This document shows positions 25,166 to 34,226 of a DNA stretch of 64,000 nt, piece by piece. Source of the stretch: Gammaproteobacteria bacterium (GTDB lineage: Bacteria > Pseudomonadota > Gammaproteobacteria > Pseudomonadales > Pseudohongiellaceae); contig JAQWQD010000024.1 of assembly GCA_029244985.1 (NCBI GenBank), positions 1 through 64,000 of the forward strand, written 5' to 3'. The notes below the pieces were generated by a model. It ran no database searches, was not told the DNA's origin, and was given only the letters and a program-made list of their open reading frames with translations. The stretch's first letter is position 1. Each line of letters opens with the position of its first letter. A program made the translations under genes and the position numbers.

Positions 25166-27349
25166 ATGATAATTTCATTTTATTTACGAATTCCTAAAAA
25201 AAGACTGATTCAATGGGCTCAGATTAGGGCGGTAAATTCCTGTCGATTCTGGCTAGCTAGTATTTTTTTGCTGACACTGCCACCTGCTACCTTTAGCCAG
25301 CTGCAAGGCATTGAAGAAGGTAGTTGGCAATATCTAGGCGGGGACTCAGGTCATACACGCGCCTCGCCGCATCTTTCCCAGATTACGACAGAAAATTTCG
25401 ACGAGCTGGAAGTCGCCTGGACTTGGCGTGGAGACAATTTTGGACCAAACGTTGAGTATACCTTTCGATCAACACCCATCTACGTAGATGGAATCCTTTA
25501 CACGGTAGCAGGTCAACGCCGCCAGGTGGTCGCGATCGATGCAGCCACTGGTGAAACCTTGTGGACCTTTCGAGAACCTGAAACCATGCGCTACTTGCGC
25601 TCACCCCGAACAGATTTTGGTAAAGGCGTCGCCTACGGTGAAATTGATGAACAAGGGATTATCTATGTTACCTCCCCAGCCTTCTTTTTATGGGCACTAG
25701 ATGCAAGAACTGGCGTTCCACTAAAAAATTGGGGAAGCGAAACGGGGATTGATTCTTTTTCCGAATCCGGTGTGGTCGATCTCATTCCTCATTTAGTAAA
25801 TGACTGGCCACGCTGGTTAGAGCGAGAAGGGGCCTATGATCCTGACCATGGAATTCCTCAAAAATTAGGTATGGTAACTGCATCGGCCCCACCCATTGTG
25901 GTTAATGGTGTCGTAGTTGTGCTAATTGGCCATGAACCGAGTTACGACCAAACCCGCATCGAAAACGTACCAGGTGATATTATGGGCTTTGATGCACGAA
26001 CTGGAGAGCAACTGTGGAAATTTCATGTTATTCCTAGACCTGGGGAATTTGGTCATGAAACATGGGAAAACGATGCCTGGCAATGGTCCGGTGATATGTC
26101 CTCATGGGCACCAGCCTCAGCCGACCCTGAACTGGGACTGGTGTACATAGTAACGAATGCTTCTACCGTCCAGTCCTATACAGGCCATCGGCCCGGCCAT
26201 AATTTATTTGGCGGTAGTGTTATCGCGCTGGATGCAGCGACCGGTGAACGGCGCTGGCATTTTCAGATTCATCACAGCGAACAATGGAATTATGACATTC
26301 CAACCGCGCCGATATTGATGGACTTAAACATAAACGGACAAGCAGTCCCAGCGCTCATTCAAAATACTAAACAGGGCTTGATTTTCGCTTTTAACCGCGT
26401 CACTGGTGAACCTCTTTGGCCAATTGAAGAACGACCAGTTATGCAAACTCAAGTGCCCGGCAATTACACAGCAGCTACCCAGCCATACCCTACCCGGCCC
26501 GAACCCTTGGACCCCATTATCATTAACGGCATCACTGAGGAATTTCTTCTCGACTACACTCCAGAGTTGAAAGCACAGGCTCGGACTGTATTAAGCGAGT
26601 TTGAAGTTGGTGGTTTGTATGTTCCTGCGCTGCCCTACCCCCATGCTAATAACTATAGAAACGTAGTGGGGTGTGTCGGTGGGTTAAACATCTATCACCC
26701 ACCGGTAGCAGATCCTACTTCAGGTATTTTATATGCCTCGCATCGACGTAGCTGCAGTGCACCTGCGTTTATGGAACCAACTAATGGTATTGATGAAGTA
26801 AGAGGCCTACCGGGATTATCTGAAGAAGCCTGGCGTGGACGAGAACGGCACACACCAACCACCGGAACTACTGTAGCTGCCTGGGCGCCAGGTAGGTCAC
26901 GAGAATTTCTACCACTTATAGATAGACTGCCGGTCTATAAACCACTCTTTCAAGGTATGGCTGCCTACGACATGAATACCGGCGAGAAACTTTGGGACAT
27001 TCCAATTGGGGAAACACCTGAAAACATAAAAAATCATCCATTACTGCAGGGAATCGATACTTCTGCTACCGGCGGTACCGGGCACTCTATTCAAATGATT
27101 ATGGGGGATTTGCTAGTGCAGACTACCGAGGACCTGCGTGGTGATGCAGAGTTAAACGAGAATAATAATCCAGTGCTCAATGCTCGTGACCTTAGAACTG
27201 GCGAGATCCTTAACCGTGTCGAAATACCAGCACCCGGCCAATACGGCATGATGACCTACATGCACAAAGGAAATCAGTACATCGTTTTGCAATCAGGCAG
27301 CGTAAAGAGGAGACAGACAGGAGCATTATTTGCCTTGCGACTGCCGTAA
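25166..27349 (+). CDS. PQQ-dependent dehydrogenase (glucose/alcohol quinoprotein type)
   Basis: After a membrane/signal segment (FWLASIFLLTLPPATFS) the protein opens EGSWQYLGGDSGHTRASP, the usual entry into a PQQ propeller, and carries blade motifs such as VVAIDAATGETLWTF, FLWALDARTGVPLKNWG, MGFDARTGEQLWKF and VIALDAATGERRWHFQ. A Cys-containing loop (VVGCVGGLNIYHPP) precedes the last blades. It should oxidise an alcohol or sugar in the periplasm. The track start is a TTG well upstream; I prefer the ATG at 25166. It is convergent with the PAL-like gene and close to the haem/copper genes, which could accept its electrons (inference). Confidence 0.85.
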   Translation: MIISFYLRIPKKRLIQWAQIRAVNSCRFWLASIFLLTLPPATFSQLQGIEEGSWQYLGGDSGHTRASPHLSQITTENFDELEVAWTWRGDNFGPNVEYTFRSTPIYVDGILYTVAGQRRQVVAIDAATGETLWTFREPETMRYLRSPRTDFGKGVAYGEIDEQGIIYVTSPAFFLWALDARTGVPLKNWGSETGIDSFSESGVVDLIPHLVNDWPRWLEREGAYDPDHGIPQKLGMVTASAPPIVVNGVVVVLIGHEPSYDQTRIENVPGDIMGFDARTGEQLWKFHVIPRPGEFGHETWENDAWQWSGDMSSWAPASADPELGLVYIVTNASTVQSYTGHRPGHNLFGGSVIALDAATGERRWHFQIHHSEQWNYDIPTAPILMDLNINGQAVPALIQNTKQGLIFAFNRVTGEPLWPIEERPVMQTQVPGNYTAATQPYPTRPEPLDPIIINGITEEFLLDYTPELKAQARTVLSEFEVGGLYVPALPYPHANNYRNVVGCVGGLNIYHPPVADPTSGILYASHRRSCSAPAFMEPTNGIDEVRGLPGLSEEAWRGRERHTPTTGTTVAAWAPGRSREFLPLIDRLPVYKPLFQGMAAYDMNTGEKLWDIPIGETPENIKNHPLLQGIDTSATGGTGHSIQMIMGDLLVQTTEDLRGDAELNENNNPVLNARDLRTGEILNRVEIPAPGQYGMMTYMHKGNQYIVLQSGSVKRRQTGALFALRLP

Positions 27350-27429
27350 TTTTTGATATCAAGTTAGTATTTTGCCGCCTTTGTTGTTTGCTTGAGAGCC
27401 AAATTTAAGCGCTAGTCTTAAAATCCGTT

Positions 27430-28473
27430 TTAATTCAGGACGTGGCGTTCCAGCATGCGGCGTCGAACCACAGCTCCGTATACATTGCCTTCATGGTCAA
27501 CGCCCACACCCTCAGCCCCAGAATGATCATCTCGAAGTGGCTCCATGTCTTCGATAAATACATCGACACTGCCATCAATCGCCGAACCGATGCGAATACC
27601 CTTCATTATTCCCATCAATTCTTTAGCACCAGTGTCAGGACCAGACTCAGAGTCAGCAACGTAGATTCGGTCATCAGGTGTGATGAATATGCCACTGGGT
27701 CTACCAAATTGACGCCACTCATCAATAAACTCCCCTTCCTGGGTGAATAACTGAATGCGATTGTTTTCACGGTCACCGACAAACAGTCGGCCGCGAGAAT
27801 CCATCGCGATGGTATGGGGTTCGCTTATGAGGCCTTGAGCTGAACCCTTGCTGCCCCATTCTTTTATATAGTCACCGCTGGCGCTGTAATGAACGACGCG
27901 ATTATTGAGACCTCCACGATGACTGTCAGTCACAAAAATATCGCCATCCTTCGGATCAACTACCACATCATTTGGAGAGTGCAGCAAATTGGGACCAGAT
28001 CCTCCCCTGCCACTTTGCCCGAGAGTCATAAGTATTTCGCCCTCGGGACTAAACTTAGTAACCTGATGCCCAATTTCTTCATTACCTCTAGCATCAGCTA
28101 CCCAGAGGTTACCTTCATGATCGACAGTGGCACCGTGGGGGAAAACAAACAAACCCGCACCGAAAGCCATTTGCAGGTTACCCTCGTAGTCGTATTTCAG
28201 AATGGGTGGCTCAGGCCGGTTTTCACAAGAGTTTTCAAAGCAGCGGTGAATTACGTAAATGAACTGCCCATTTGGCGAAGGTTCAACCGCGGTTACAGCT
28301 GCCCAAGCTCCAGTGCCCTCCGGTAATTCTCCCCAGTCTCGTTGCGTGACATATGGTCGTGGTAAGTCATTACGCACACCGTGCACTGCAGACTCAATAG
28401 ATTGAGCAACCGCAGTCAGCTTGAAAGCCATTACTGCAAGTACCGTTGGAAAAACCGTTAGTAAATTCATCAA
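27430..28473 (-). CDS. Exported NHL propeller, PAL-like but with active-site losses
   Basis: A signal peptide (to AVAQ) leads into a six-bladed propeller resembling PAL: HR at residues 76-77, FPHGATVD (His113), EPHTIAMD (His220) and DRENNRIQ, which is nearly identical to the DRENGRIQ of animal PAL. The Tyr motif is replaced (DSHRGGLNNR), and the place of the third zinc histidine appears to read AEGVGVD, so full lyase activity is doubtful. It may be a binding or modified lyase. It is divergent from the PHM-like haem/copper gene across 205 bases, an arrangement suggesting shared control. Other NHL-type lactonases are an alternative. Confidence 0.75.
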   Translation of the reverse strand: MMNLLTVFPTVLAVMAFKLTAVAQSIESAVHGVRNDLPRPYVTQRDWGELPEGTGAWAAVTAVEPSPNGQFIYVIHRCFENSCENRPEPPILKYDYEGNLQMAFGAGLFVFPHGATVDHEGNLWVADARGNEEIGHQVTKFSPEGEILMTLGQSGRGGSGPNLLHSPNDVVVDPKDGDIFVTDSHRGGLNNRVVHYSASGDYIKEWGSKGSAQGLISEPHTIAMDSRGRLFVGDRENNRIQLFTQEGEFIDEWRQFGRPSGIFITPDDRIYVADSESGPDTGAKELMGIMKGIRIGSAIDGSVDVFIEDMEPLRDDHSGAEGVGVDHEGNVYGAVVRRRMLERHVLN

Positions 28474-28678
28474 GATTAGTCCTAATATGCTGAGTCTCTA
28501 AATAATCCTATCATTCCAAAATCTTCCCGCCCACCACTAGATCGACGACGCCGAATACCTCAATTTGCTTGACTCCGGGAATACCACCCAGTTTAATCAG
28601 GAATTGGAATATTTAAAGCGTGGGTCACACCAAACGACTACCCTCTATATAACCCAATCACTCTTTTAAGAGAAAATT

Positions 28679-30031
28679 ATGAATAATATCAGCAGGCTTT
28701 TTAACTCAATTGCCCTTATTTCGATACCCGCATTCGTTCAGGCACAGGCTGCCGAGCAGCAGATCACCTACAATGGCGAAGCAGGCCGTATTATTAATGA
28801 GAACTGCGTAGTATGCCATCGAGAAGGTGGCATAGGTCCAATGCAATTTGAGTCCTATGATCAAATTCGGCCCTGGGCACCCTTGATTCAGCTAAAAGTG
28901 GCTAATCGAGAAATGCCACCCTATGCCTATGATCACGGCATTGGTATTCAAAACCTGCAAGGCGATTGGCGTCTAGAACAAGAAGAGATTGACACTCTTG
29001 TAGCCTGGGTTAATCAAGGCGCTCCTTTGGGTGATCCCGATTCGCCCCTAGCTGCACCACAATTAAACGACCCTGATGCGTGGAATTTTGTTAGCGAATT
29101 AGGGGAACCAGATTTAGTAATTCCTTCAGTTGCTATAGATATTCCTGCGAATGGCAATGATTTATGGAGCACCCACTATGTGCCGAGCGGTATATCAAGC
29201 GATCGCTGCATAAAAGCAGTACAAGTTAAACCTCGAGGCGATGCAAAGTCAGTTGTTCATCATGCAAACTCAACTATAGACGTATATAACGATGACGGTG
29301 AATTAGAGCGTTATAGCATGCTTACTGAATATGCGATGGGCAAATGGGGTGAGTTAGTACCCGAAGATGTTTGTCGTACGATTCCAACTAATTCCATGGT
29401 GCGCTGGAGCATTCATATGTTTCCTGGCGGTCTTGGGAGCATAGCACCAGGTACTATCATAGAAGATAACGTGGTAGAAATTGGCCTATGGCTACACCCT
29501 GAAGGTTATGAAGATAATGTTGGTTATACCCAAGACTTAAAGCAGTACAACATTCAATACGAAAGAGCAGAGCGAGACTTGCGTTTAGTTATTCCACCTC
29601 ATGGCTATACGATGACCCAGGGTTTTCACTCTTTTGATCACCCGGTTCGCATAGACAGCTTTCAACCCCATGGTCATTTGCGCATGCGCTCAGCATCGTT
29701 TGAAATTTTCTACCCTAAAACTGGTCAAACAGAAGAAATAAGCCAAATTTCTAATTGGAGTGCAACCTGGCACCATAGTCATATTTATGAACCGGACGTC
29801 GCTCCTTTGTTACCAACTGGGGCAGTGCTCGTACTAAAGCAATGGTACGACAATACTGCGGACAATCCGAATAACCCAGACCCGGATCAATGGGTGTTCG
29901 GGGGCAGTAGAACGGCTGATGAAATGACCCATGCCTGGATAGCAGTAACCCACTTAGATGAAGAAGGCTATGAAAAATTAGCTGCCGAGCGTAAAGAAAA
30001 AGAAGCTCGCTCATTTGCTGGTAACGATTAA
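28679..30031 (+). CDS. Cytochrome c domain fused to PHM-like type II copper monooxygenase
   Basis: A signal peptide is followed by a mono-haem domain (CVVCH, residues 43-47, with Met79 in REMPP as a likely axial ligand). From about 160 on there are two beta domains with motifs matching the copper ligands of peptidylglycine alpha-hydroxylating monooxygenase: His194-His195 (VVHHAN) and His273 (WLHPEG) for CuH, and His331/His333 (QPHGHL) and Met416 (ADEM) for CuM. The phrase LVLKQWYDNTADNP is also typical of bacterial relatives. A fused haem would supply electrons directly instead of ascorbate. It is first in a three-gene plus-strand set and divergent from a PAL-like gene. The substrate is unknown. 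Confidence 0.75.
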   Translation: MNNISRLFNSIALISIPAFVQAQAAEQQITYNGEAGRIINENCVVCHREGGIGPMQFESYDQIRPWAPLIQLKVANREMPPYAYDHGIGIQNLQGDWRLEQEEIDTLVAWVNQGAPLGDPDSPLAAPQLNDPDAWNFVSELGEPDLVIPSVAIDIPANGNDLWSTHYVPSGISSDRCIKAVQVKPRGDAKSVVHHANSTIDVYNDDGELERYSMLTEYAMGKWGELVPEDVCRTIPTNSMVRWSIHMFPGGLGSIAPGTIIEDNVVEIGLWLHPEGYEDNVGYTQDLKQYNIQYERAERDLRLVIPPHGYTMTQGFHSFDHPVRIDSFQPHGHLRMRSASFEIFYPKTGQTEEISQISNWSATWHHSHIYEPDVAPLLPTGAVLVLKQWYDNTADNPNNPDPDQWVFGGSRTADEMTHAWIAVTHLDEEGYEKLAAERKEKEARSFAGND

Positions 30032-30154
30032 ACAGAGACTTCTGAAGAGGACTCTCTGCGCAATAAAACCCAACTACCTAAAGATAGTATTTTATAGTAG
30101 CTGCTGAAAATTTTATTATATGAATTTCAATTAACGCCTGCTGGAGAAAGCACA

Positions 30155-31552
30155 ATGAAACTCAGCATTAAGAAAACCCTTTCTTTTATTATCGGACTAC
30201 TTGCTTTTCCCATGGCCGGCTTTGGTCAGAGCGATAGTGTGACGTTCCACAAAGACATTGAACCAATCTTGCAGCGTAGTTGCCAAAACTGTCATCGGGT
30301 TGGTGGTGGCGGTCCTATGCCATTAGTGACCTATGATGAAGTCGCTCCCTTCGCCGGTTTAATCGAGTACAAGACAGGACTGCGAGACCGAGCTGGCGCC
30401 ATGCCACCATGGTACGTAGAAAAAAATATCGGCATTCAGAGCTTTAAAAACGATAACTCACTTAGTGATGAGGATCTCGCCGCCATATCTACTTGGGCTA
30501 GGAGCGGAACCCCACAGGGAGATCCTTCAGATGCCCCAGAGCCTCTGATTTTTGATGACAGCATCAAGTGGAAAGCCGGCACACCAGACCTAGTCGTCAA
30601 ACTACCTGAAATTACCAAGTTGGCCGGAACTCCTGACTGGTGGGGCGAGCTGGAAACCGTCCCAACCGGGCTGACCGAAGACCGTTATGTAAAGTCTGTG
30701 GAGGTGGTTGAGGTTAACGATGTTGACATGACCCAACTTGCCGGTACCGTTGGCGGGCGCTACATATTCCATCACATGCTCTGGTTTACCGCAAAATTGG
30801 ATGAGGAAGGAAATCCGCAGCGCGGAATGTTCAGTAATCCATGGCCAGTGCATGAAGTCGGACGTAACGCCGATATCTTCGACGATAATACAGGTCGTCT
30901 TTTAGAAGCAGGATCAGCGATAGTGTCTGACTCGATTCATTTGCACTCCAACGGCAGAGATACCACTGGTCACCTGGAGATTGGTTTTACTTTCCATGAT
31001 CGGGACTTCGAACCCAAGTATAGAGACACGATAAATTTTACCGGCAATGGAGTTGATATAAGTATAGTGCCAAATCAGACAGATCAAGAACTTCATGCCT
31101 ACAGCATTCTTGAAGCGCATACTAAGATTGTCTCTTTCGAACCTCACCTGCATGCACCCGGAACTCGTATGTGTCTGGAAGCAATCTGGGGTCATCAAGT
31201 CGAGACACTGTCCTGTGTAGGATACGATCACAACTGGGTGCGTACCTATCAATTTGAGGATTCTGCGGCGCCGCTATTACCTAAAGGCACTATCCTTCAC
31301 ATCACTGGTTATATGAATAATACGGAGACTAATATCAACATCCCAGACCCTCGCAATTGGCAGGGATCTGGTAATCGTTCCACACAGAACATGTTTCTCG
31401 ATCTCGGCATTCGTGTATCCATGAATCAGGAGCAATTCCTTGAAGCTATGGAAGAGAGACAAGAAGTTCTTAATTTGGGCCCGAACGATCATGTTATTGG
31501 ATGCCCGCTCTGCACGGCGACTTTGGTTTCACTCGTCGAAGCTGAAGATTAG
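30155..31552 (+). CDS. Second cytochrome c/PHM-like copper protein
   Basis: The architecture matches the upstream gene: signal peptide (to FGQ), CQNCH haem site at 43-47 with MPP later, then copper motifs FHHMLWF (His206-His207, almost the HHMLLF of animal PHM), HLHSNG (His262/264), EPHLHAPG (His331/333) and TQNM (Met413). It diverges strongly from its neighbour elsewhere, including a C-terminal CPLC motif that might bind metal or form a disulphide. The two proteins may be a heterodimer or act on different substrates. GGAG precedes the ATG, and the next gene follows after 11 bases. Confidence 0.75.
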   Translation: MKLSIKKTLSFIIGLLAFPMAGFGQSDSVTFHKDIEPILQRSCQNCHRVGGGGPMPLVTYDEVAPFAGLIEYKTGLRDRAGAMPPWYVEKNIGIQSFKNDNSLSDEDLAAISTWARSGTPQGDPSDAPEPLIFDDSIKWKAGTPDLVVKLPEITKLAGTPDWWGELETVPTGLTEDRYVKSVEVVEVNDVDMTQLAGTVGGRYIFHHMLWFTAKLDEEGNPQRGMFSNPWPVHEVGRNADIFDDNTGRLLEAGSAIVSDSIHLHSNGRDTTGHLEIGFTFHDRDFEPKYRDTINFTGNGVDISIVPNQTDQELHAYSILEAHTKIVSFEPHLHAPGTRMCLEAIWGHQVETLSCVGYDHNWVRTYQFEDSAAPLLPKGTILHITGYMNNTETNINIPDPRNWQGSGNRSTQNMFLDLGIRVSMNQEQFLEAMEERQEVLNLGPNDHVIGCPLCTATLVSLVEAED

Positions 31553-31563
31553 TTGGAGAAAAA

Positions 31564-32496
31564 ATGAAATTATTAGCTGAAAAAATTAGAAGCAGGTGTA
31601 ACTCTCTGTTACTTGCAACGCTATTGCTTTTCTCGCCTGCCGTGCTTACTGCAGAAACTTTACAATATGGTGCACCTGTCTACCCTTCCTTTGAAGGCTG
31701 GCGCCCCAATCCAGACGGATCATTCAATCTCATGTTCGGATACATGAATGAAAATTGGGAAGAGCAACCATTAGTGGAAGTTGGAGACAATAATTTTTTC
31801 TCTCCCGGCGAAGCTGACCGAGGTCAACCGACAAATTTCATGCCCCGCCGAAATCGTTTCACTTTCGAGGTTAAAGTACCTTCCGATTGGGGTGATCGTG
31901 AGCTGGTTTGGAATTTAAATATCAATGGCGTGGAAGCCAAGGCCTATGGAACCCTGAAGCCTGATTACCTGGTTGATAACATGATAATCGCTTCTGAAAC
32001 TGGGTCTCTAGGAATTGGAGTCAGCAGCCCTGAATCCAGGTCGAATACCCCTCCAGTACTCACATTTCAGGGTGATGATGCGCGCACGGCTAAGGTAGGT
32101 GAGGCAATAACCCTTCGGACTCACCTTGAAGATGATGGCTTACCGAGATCAAGGCTTAGATCTTCTAGGTCTGAGAGTGACCTGCATCGGGCCATGTTTC
32201 GCGCTCCTCAAAAACCCACTGTAAGTAAATTAAATGCCCTATTCCTGAGTTGGAATATCTACCGCGGAGAAGGCAGGGTGACGTTCGATCCTCCACAAAC
32301 AAAGGTATGGGAAGACACCCGCGTATCGGCTAACTCCCCCTGGGGTGGACTGTGGCTGCCGCCAGTAATCCCTGATGATGGCATAATTGAAGTAACTGCG
32401 ACTTTTGATGAGCCTGGCATCTATACTCTCTGGGGACGGGCAGATGACGGTGGGCTCTATGCCGACACCTATTTGACTGTCACTGTCACTCCTTGA
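31564..32496 (+). CDS. Conserved secreted protein linked to the PHM-like pair
   Basis: A signal peptide (to LTAE) is followed by beta-rich sequence with the block VYPSFEGWRPNPDGSFNLMFGYMNENWEE, then DRGQPTNFMPRRNRFTFEVKVP and a C-terminal domain closing EVTATFDEPGIYTLWGRADDGG. I have seen this block in secreted proteins near similar cytochromes but know of no assigned function. Two Ig-like domains seem likely. Its tight spacing (11 bases) behind the second haem/copper gene and a GGAG site suggest it is made with them as an accessory or substrate-binding subunit. A strong terminator follows. Confidence 0.7.
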   Translation: MKLLAEKIRSRCNSLLLATLLLFSPAVLTAETLQYGAPVYPSFEGWRPNPDGSFNLMFGYMNENWEEQPLVEVGDNNFFSPGEADRGQPTNFMPRRNRFTFEVKVPSDWGDRELVWNLNINGVEAKAYGTLKPDYLVDNMIIASETGSLGIGVSSPESRSNTPPVLTFQGDDARTAKVGEAITLRTHLEDDGLPRSRLRSSRSESDLHRAMFRAPQKPTVSKLNALFLSWNIYRGEGRVTFDPPQTKVWEDTRVSANSPWGGLWLPPVIPDDGIIEVTATFDEPGIYTLWGRADDGGLYADTYLTVTVTP

Positions 32497-32532
32497 GAAC
32501 AGCTCCCAAACCAGCTAAATTAGCTTTCATCT

Positions 32533-32562
32533 AAAAAAGCAGTTCAATCGAACTGCTTTTTT
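32533..32562 (+). terminator. Rho-independent terminator of the haem/copper gene set
   Basis: AAAAAAGCAGTTC-AATC-GAACTGCTTTTTT is a perfect 13-bp stem with a 4-base loop and a T-run. It ends the 28.7-32.5 kb unit. Confidence 0.9.
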
Positions 32563-32600
32563 CTTCCCTGGATTTTAGTGAAAGCATATTGAGTAAACCA

Positions 32601-34226
32601 ATGGCTGCAGAAGAAAACACAACCTATCAAGAAATCTATGACTCTTTTACTTGGGATAGACCCACTCATTTCAATTTTGCTAATGACGTTGTTGATAAAT
32701 GGGCACAGCAAAACCCAAATAAACAAGCTCTGTTTTGGGTAGATGATAACGGCAATGAAAAGACACGGACATTTGATCAAATTTCAAGGAATTCAAAAAA
32801 AATTAGCAATGCCTTGACAAATTCTGGAGTAAAACGTGGAGATGTCATCATTTTATTATTGGGGCGAGAGGTGGAATGGTGGGAAGCTTTTACAGCAGCT
32901 CTCCGAATGGGCGCAGTTGTTTCACCCGGCACTACTCAACTCTCAGCGAAAGATATCGAGTATCGTTTAGGTGCTGCTAGCGCCACCTGTATTGTTACCA
33001 ATGCTGCTAATGCAGAAAAAGTTGATGAGGTTGCTGCCTCTTGCCCAACACTTGTAACAAAAGTACTTGTAGATGGTCTGTGCGATGGCTGGCTGCATTA
33101 TCCAACACTCCTGGATAAGTCAGCGGAAGACTTTGCGGAAATAAATACAGCATCCAATGATGAATCGATGTGCTATTTCACTTCTGGTACGACCGGCTAC
33201 CCCAAAATGACTATTCATACCCAAGACTATGCACTTAGTCATCAGGTCACTGGCGCTCACTGGTTAAACCTTGGTGAAAACGACTTACATTGGAATATAA
33301 GTGACACCGGCTGGGCGAAGGCAGCTTGGAGTAGTTATTTTGGTCCCTGGACTTGTGGGGCAGCCCTGTTTATTCATCATTCTGCCGGTTTCAATCCTGG
33401 GCAAACATTAACTTTTATTGAGAAATATCCTATTACTACAATGTGTGGTGCTCCCACCATATATAGGATGCTAGTGCTAGAAAAACTATCTAATTATGAT
33501 TTCGGCGAGTTAAAGCATTGTGTTGGTGCGGGCGAACCTCTAAACCCCGAAATTATTGATACATGGAAAAACGCAACAGGAATTACTATTCGAGATGGTT
33601 ATGGGCAAACAGAAACTGGCATCCTCTGTGGAAATTTTCATTTTATAGAGCCGAAGTTTGGTTCAATGGGAAAGCCAGCACCCGGAATCCATTTATCAGT
33701 AATAGATGAAGATGGTAATGAAGTGGCCACTGATATCGAAGGGGACATTGCCGTGCGAGTGGTGCCGGATCGACCCCAAGGGTTGTTTAAGGAATATAAA
33801 AATGACCCTGAGCGCACTGCTGACACTCGAAGGGGCCCTTGGTATATCACAGGAGATCGCGCCACCATTGATAATGAGGGTTACTTCTGGTTTGTATCCC
33901 GTGCCGATGATGTAATCCTGTCTGCCGGATACCGTATTGGGCCATTTGAAGTAGAGAGCGCACTAATCGAGCATGTTGCCGTGGCTGAATCTGCCGTCGT
34001 ATCGAGCCCCGATGCAACCAGGGGTGAAGTGGTCAAGGCCTTTGTGGTGCTTGTACCAGGTGCCGAAGCAAGTGGCTCTTTGGCAAAAGAATTACAAGAT
34101 CATGTAAAAAAGGTCACGGCTCCCTATAAATACCCGCGCAAGCTGGAATTCATCGAAGCTCTCCCAAAAACCGTCAGCGGCAAGATTCGTCGTATCGAAT
34201 TGCGCGAAAAAGAATGGAGCAATTAG
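32601..34226 (+). CDS. Medium-chain acyl-CoA synthetase-like AMP-forming ligase
   Basis: The 541-residue product has the ANL superfamily motifs: CYFTSGTTGYPKMT (P-loop), YGQTETG (A5), YITGDRATID (A7), DDVILSAGYRIGPFEVE (A8) and PKTVSGKIRR with the C-terminal catalytic lysine. The acyl-adenylate domain resembles medium-chain or benzoate-type CoA ligases. It activates a carboxylic acid with ATP and CoA in the cytoplasm. Two starts are possible: TTG at 32589 or ATG at 32601; the latter has GAG at proper distance. The methyltransferase-like gene overlaps its 3' end by 13 bases, so the two are coupled. Confidence 0.85.
   Translation: MAAEENTTYQEIYDSFTWDRPTHFNFANDVVDKWAQQNPNKQALFWVDDNGNEKTRTFDQISRNSKKISNALTNSGVKRGDVIILLLGREVEWWEAFTAALRMGAVVSPGTTQLSAKDIEYRLGAASATCIVTNAANAEKVDEVAASCPTLVTKVLVDGLCDGWLHYPTLLDKSAEDFAEINTASNDESMCYFTSGTTGYPKMTIHTQDYALSHQVTGAHWLNLGENDLHWNISDTGWAKAAWSSYFGPWTCGAALFIHHSAGFNPGQTLTFIEKYPITTMCGAPTIYRMLVLEKLSNYDFGELKHCVGAGEPLNPEIIDTWKNATGITIRDGYGQTETGILCGNFHFIEPKFGSMGKPAPGIHLSVIDEDGNEVATDIEGDIAVRVVPDRPQGLFKEYKNDPERTADTRRGPWYITGDRATIDNEGYFWFVSRADDVILSAGYRIGPFEVESALIEHVAVAESAVVSSPDATRGEVVKAFVVLVPGAEASGSLAKELQDHVKKVTAPYKYPRKLEFIEALPKTVSGKIRRIELREKEWSN

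Noticed and set aside
27430-31552. A complete animal-type PAM peptide-amidation system
   Set aside because: The PAL copy here lacks the Tyr and one zinc His, and no peptide precursor gene is visible, so only a PAM-like relation is claimed.
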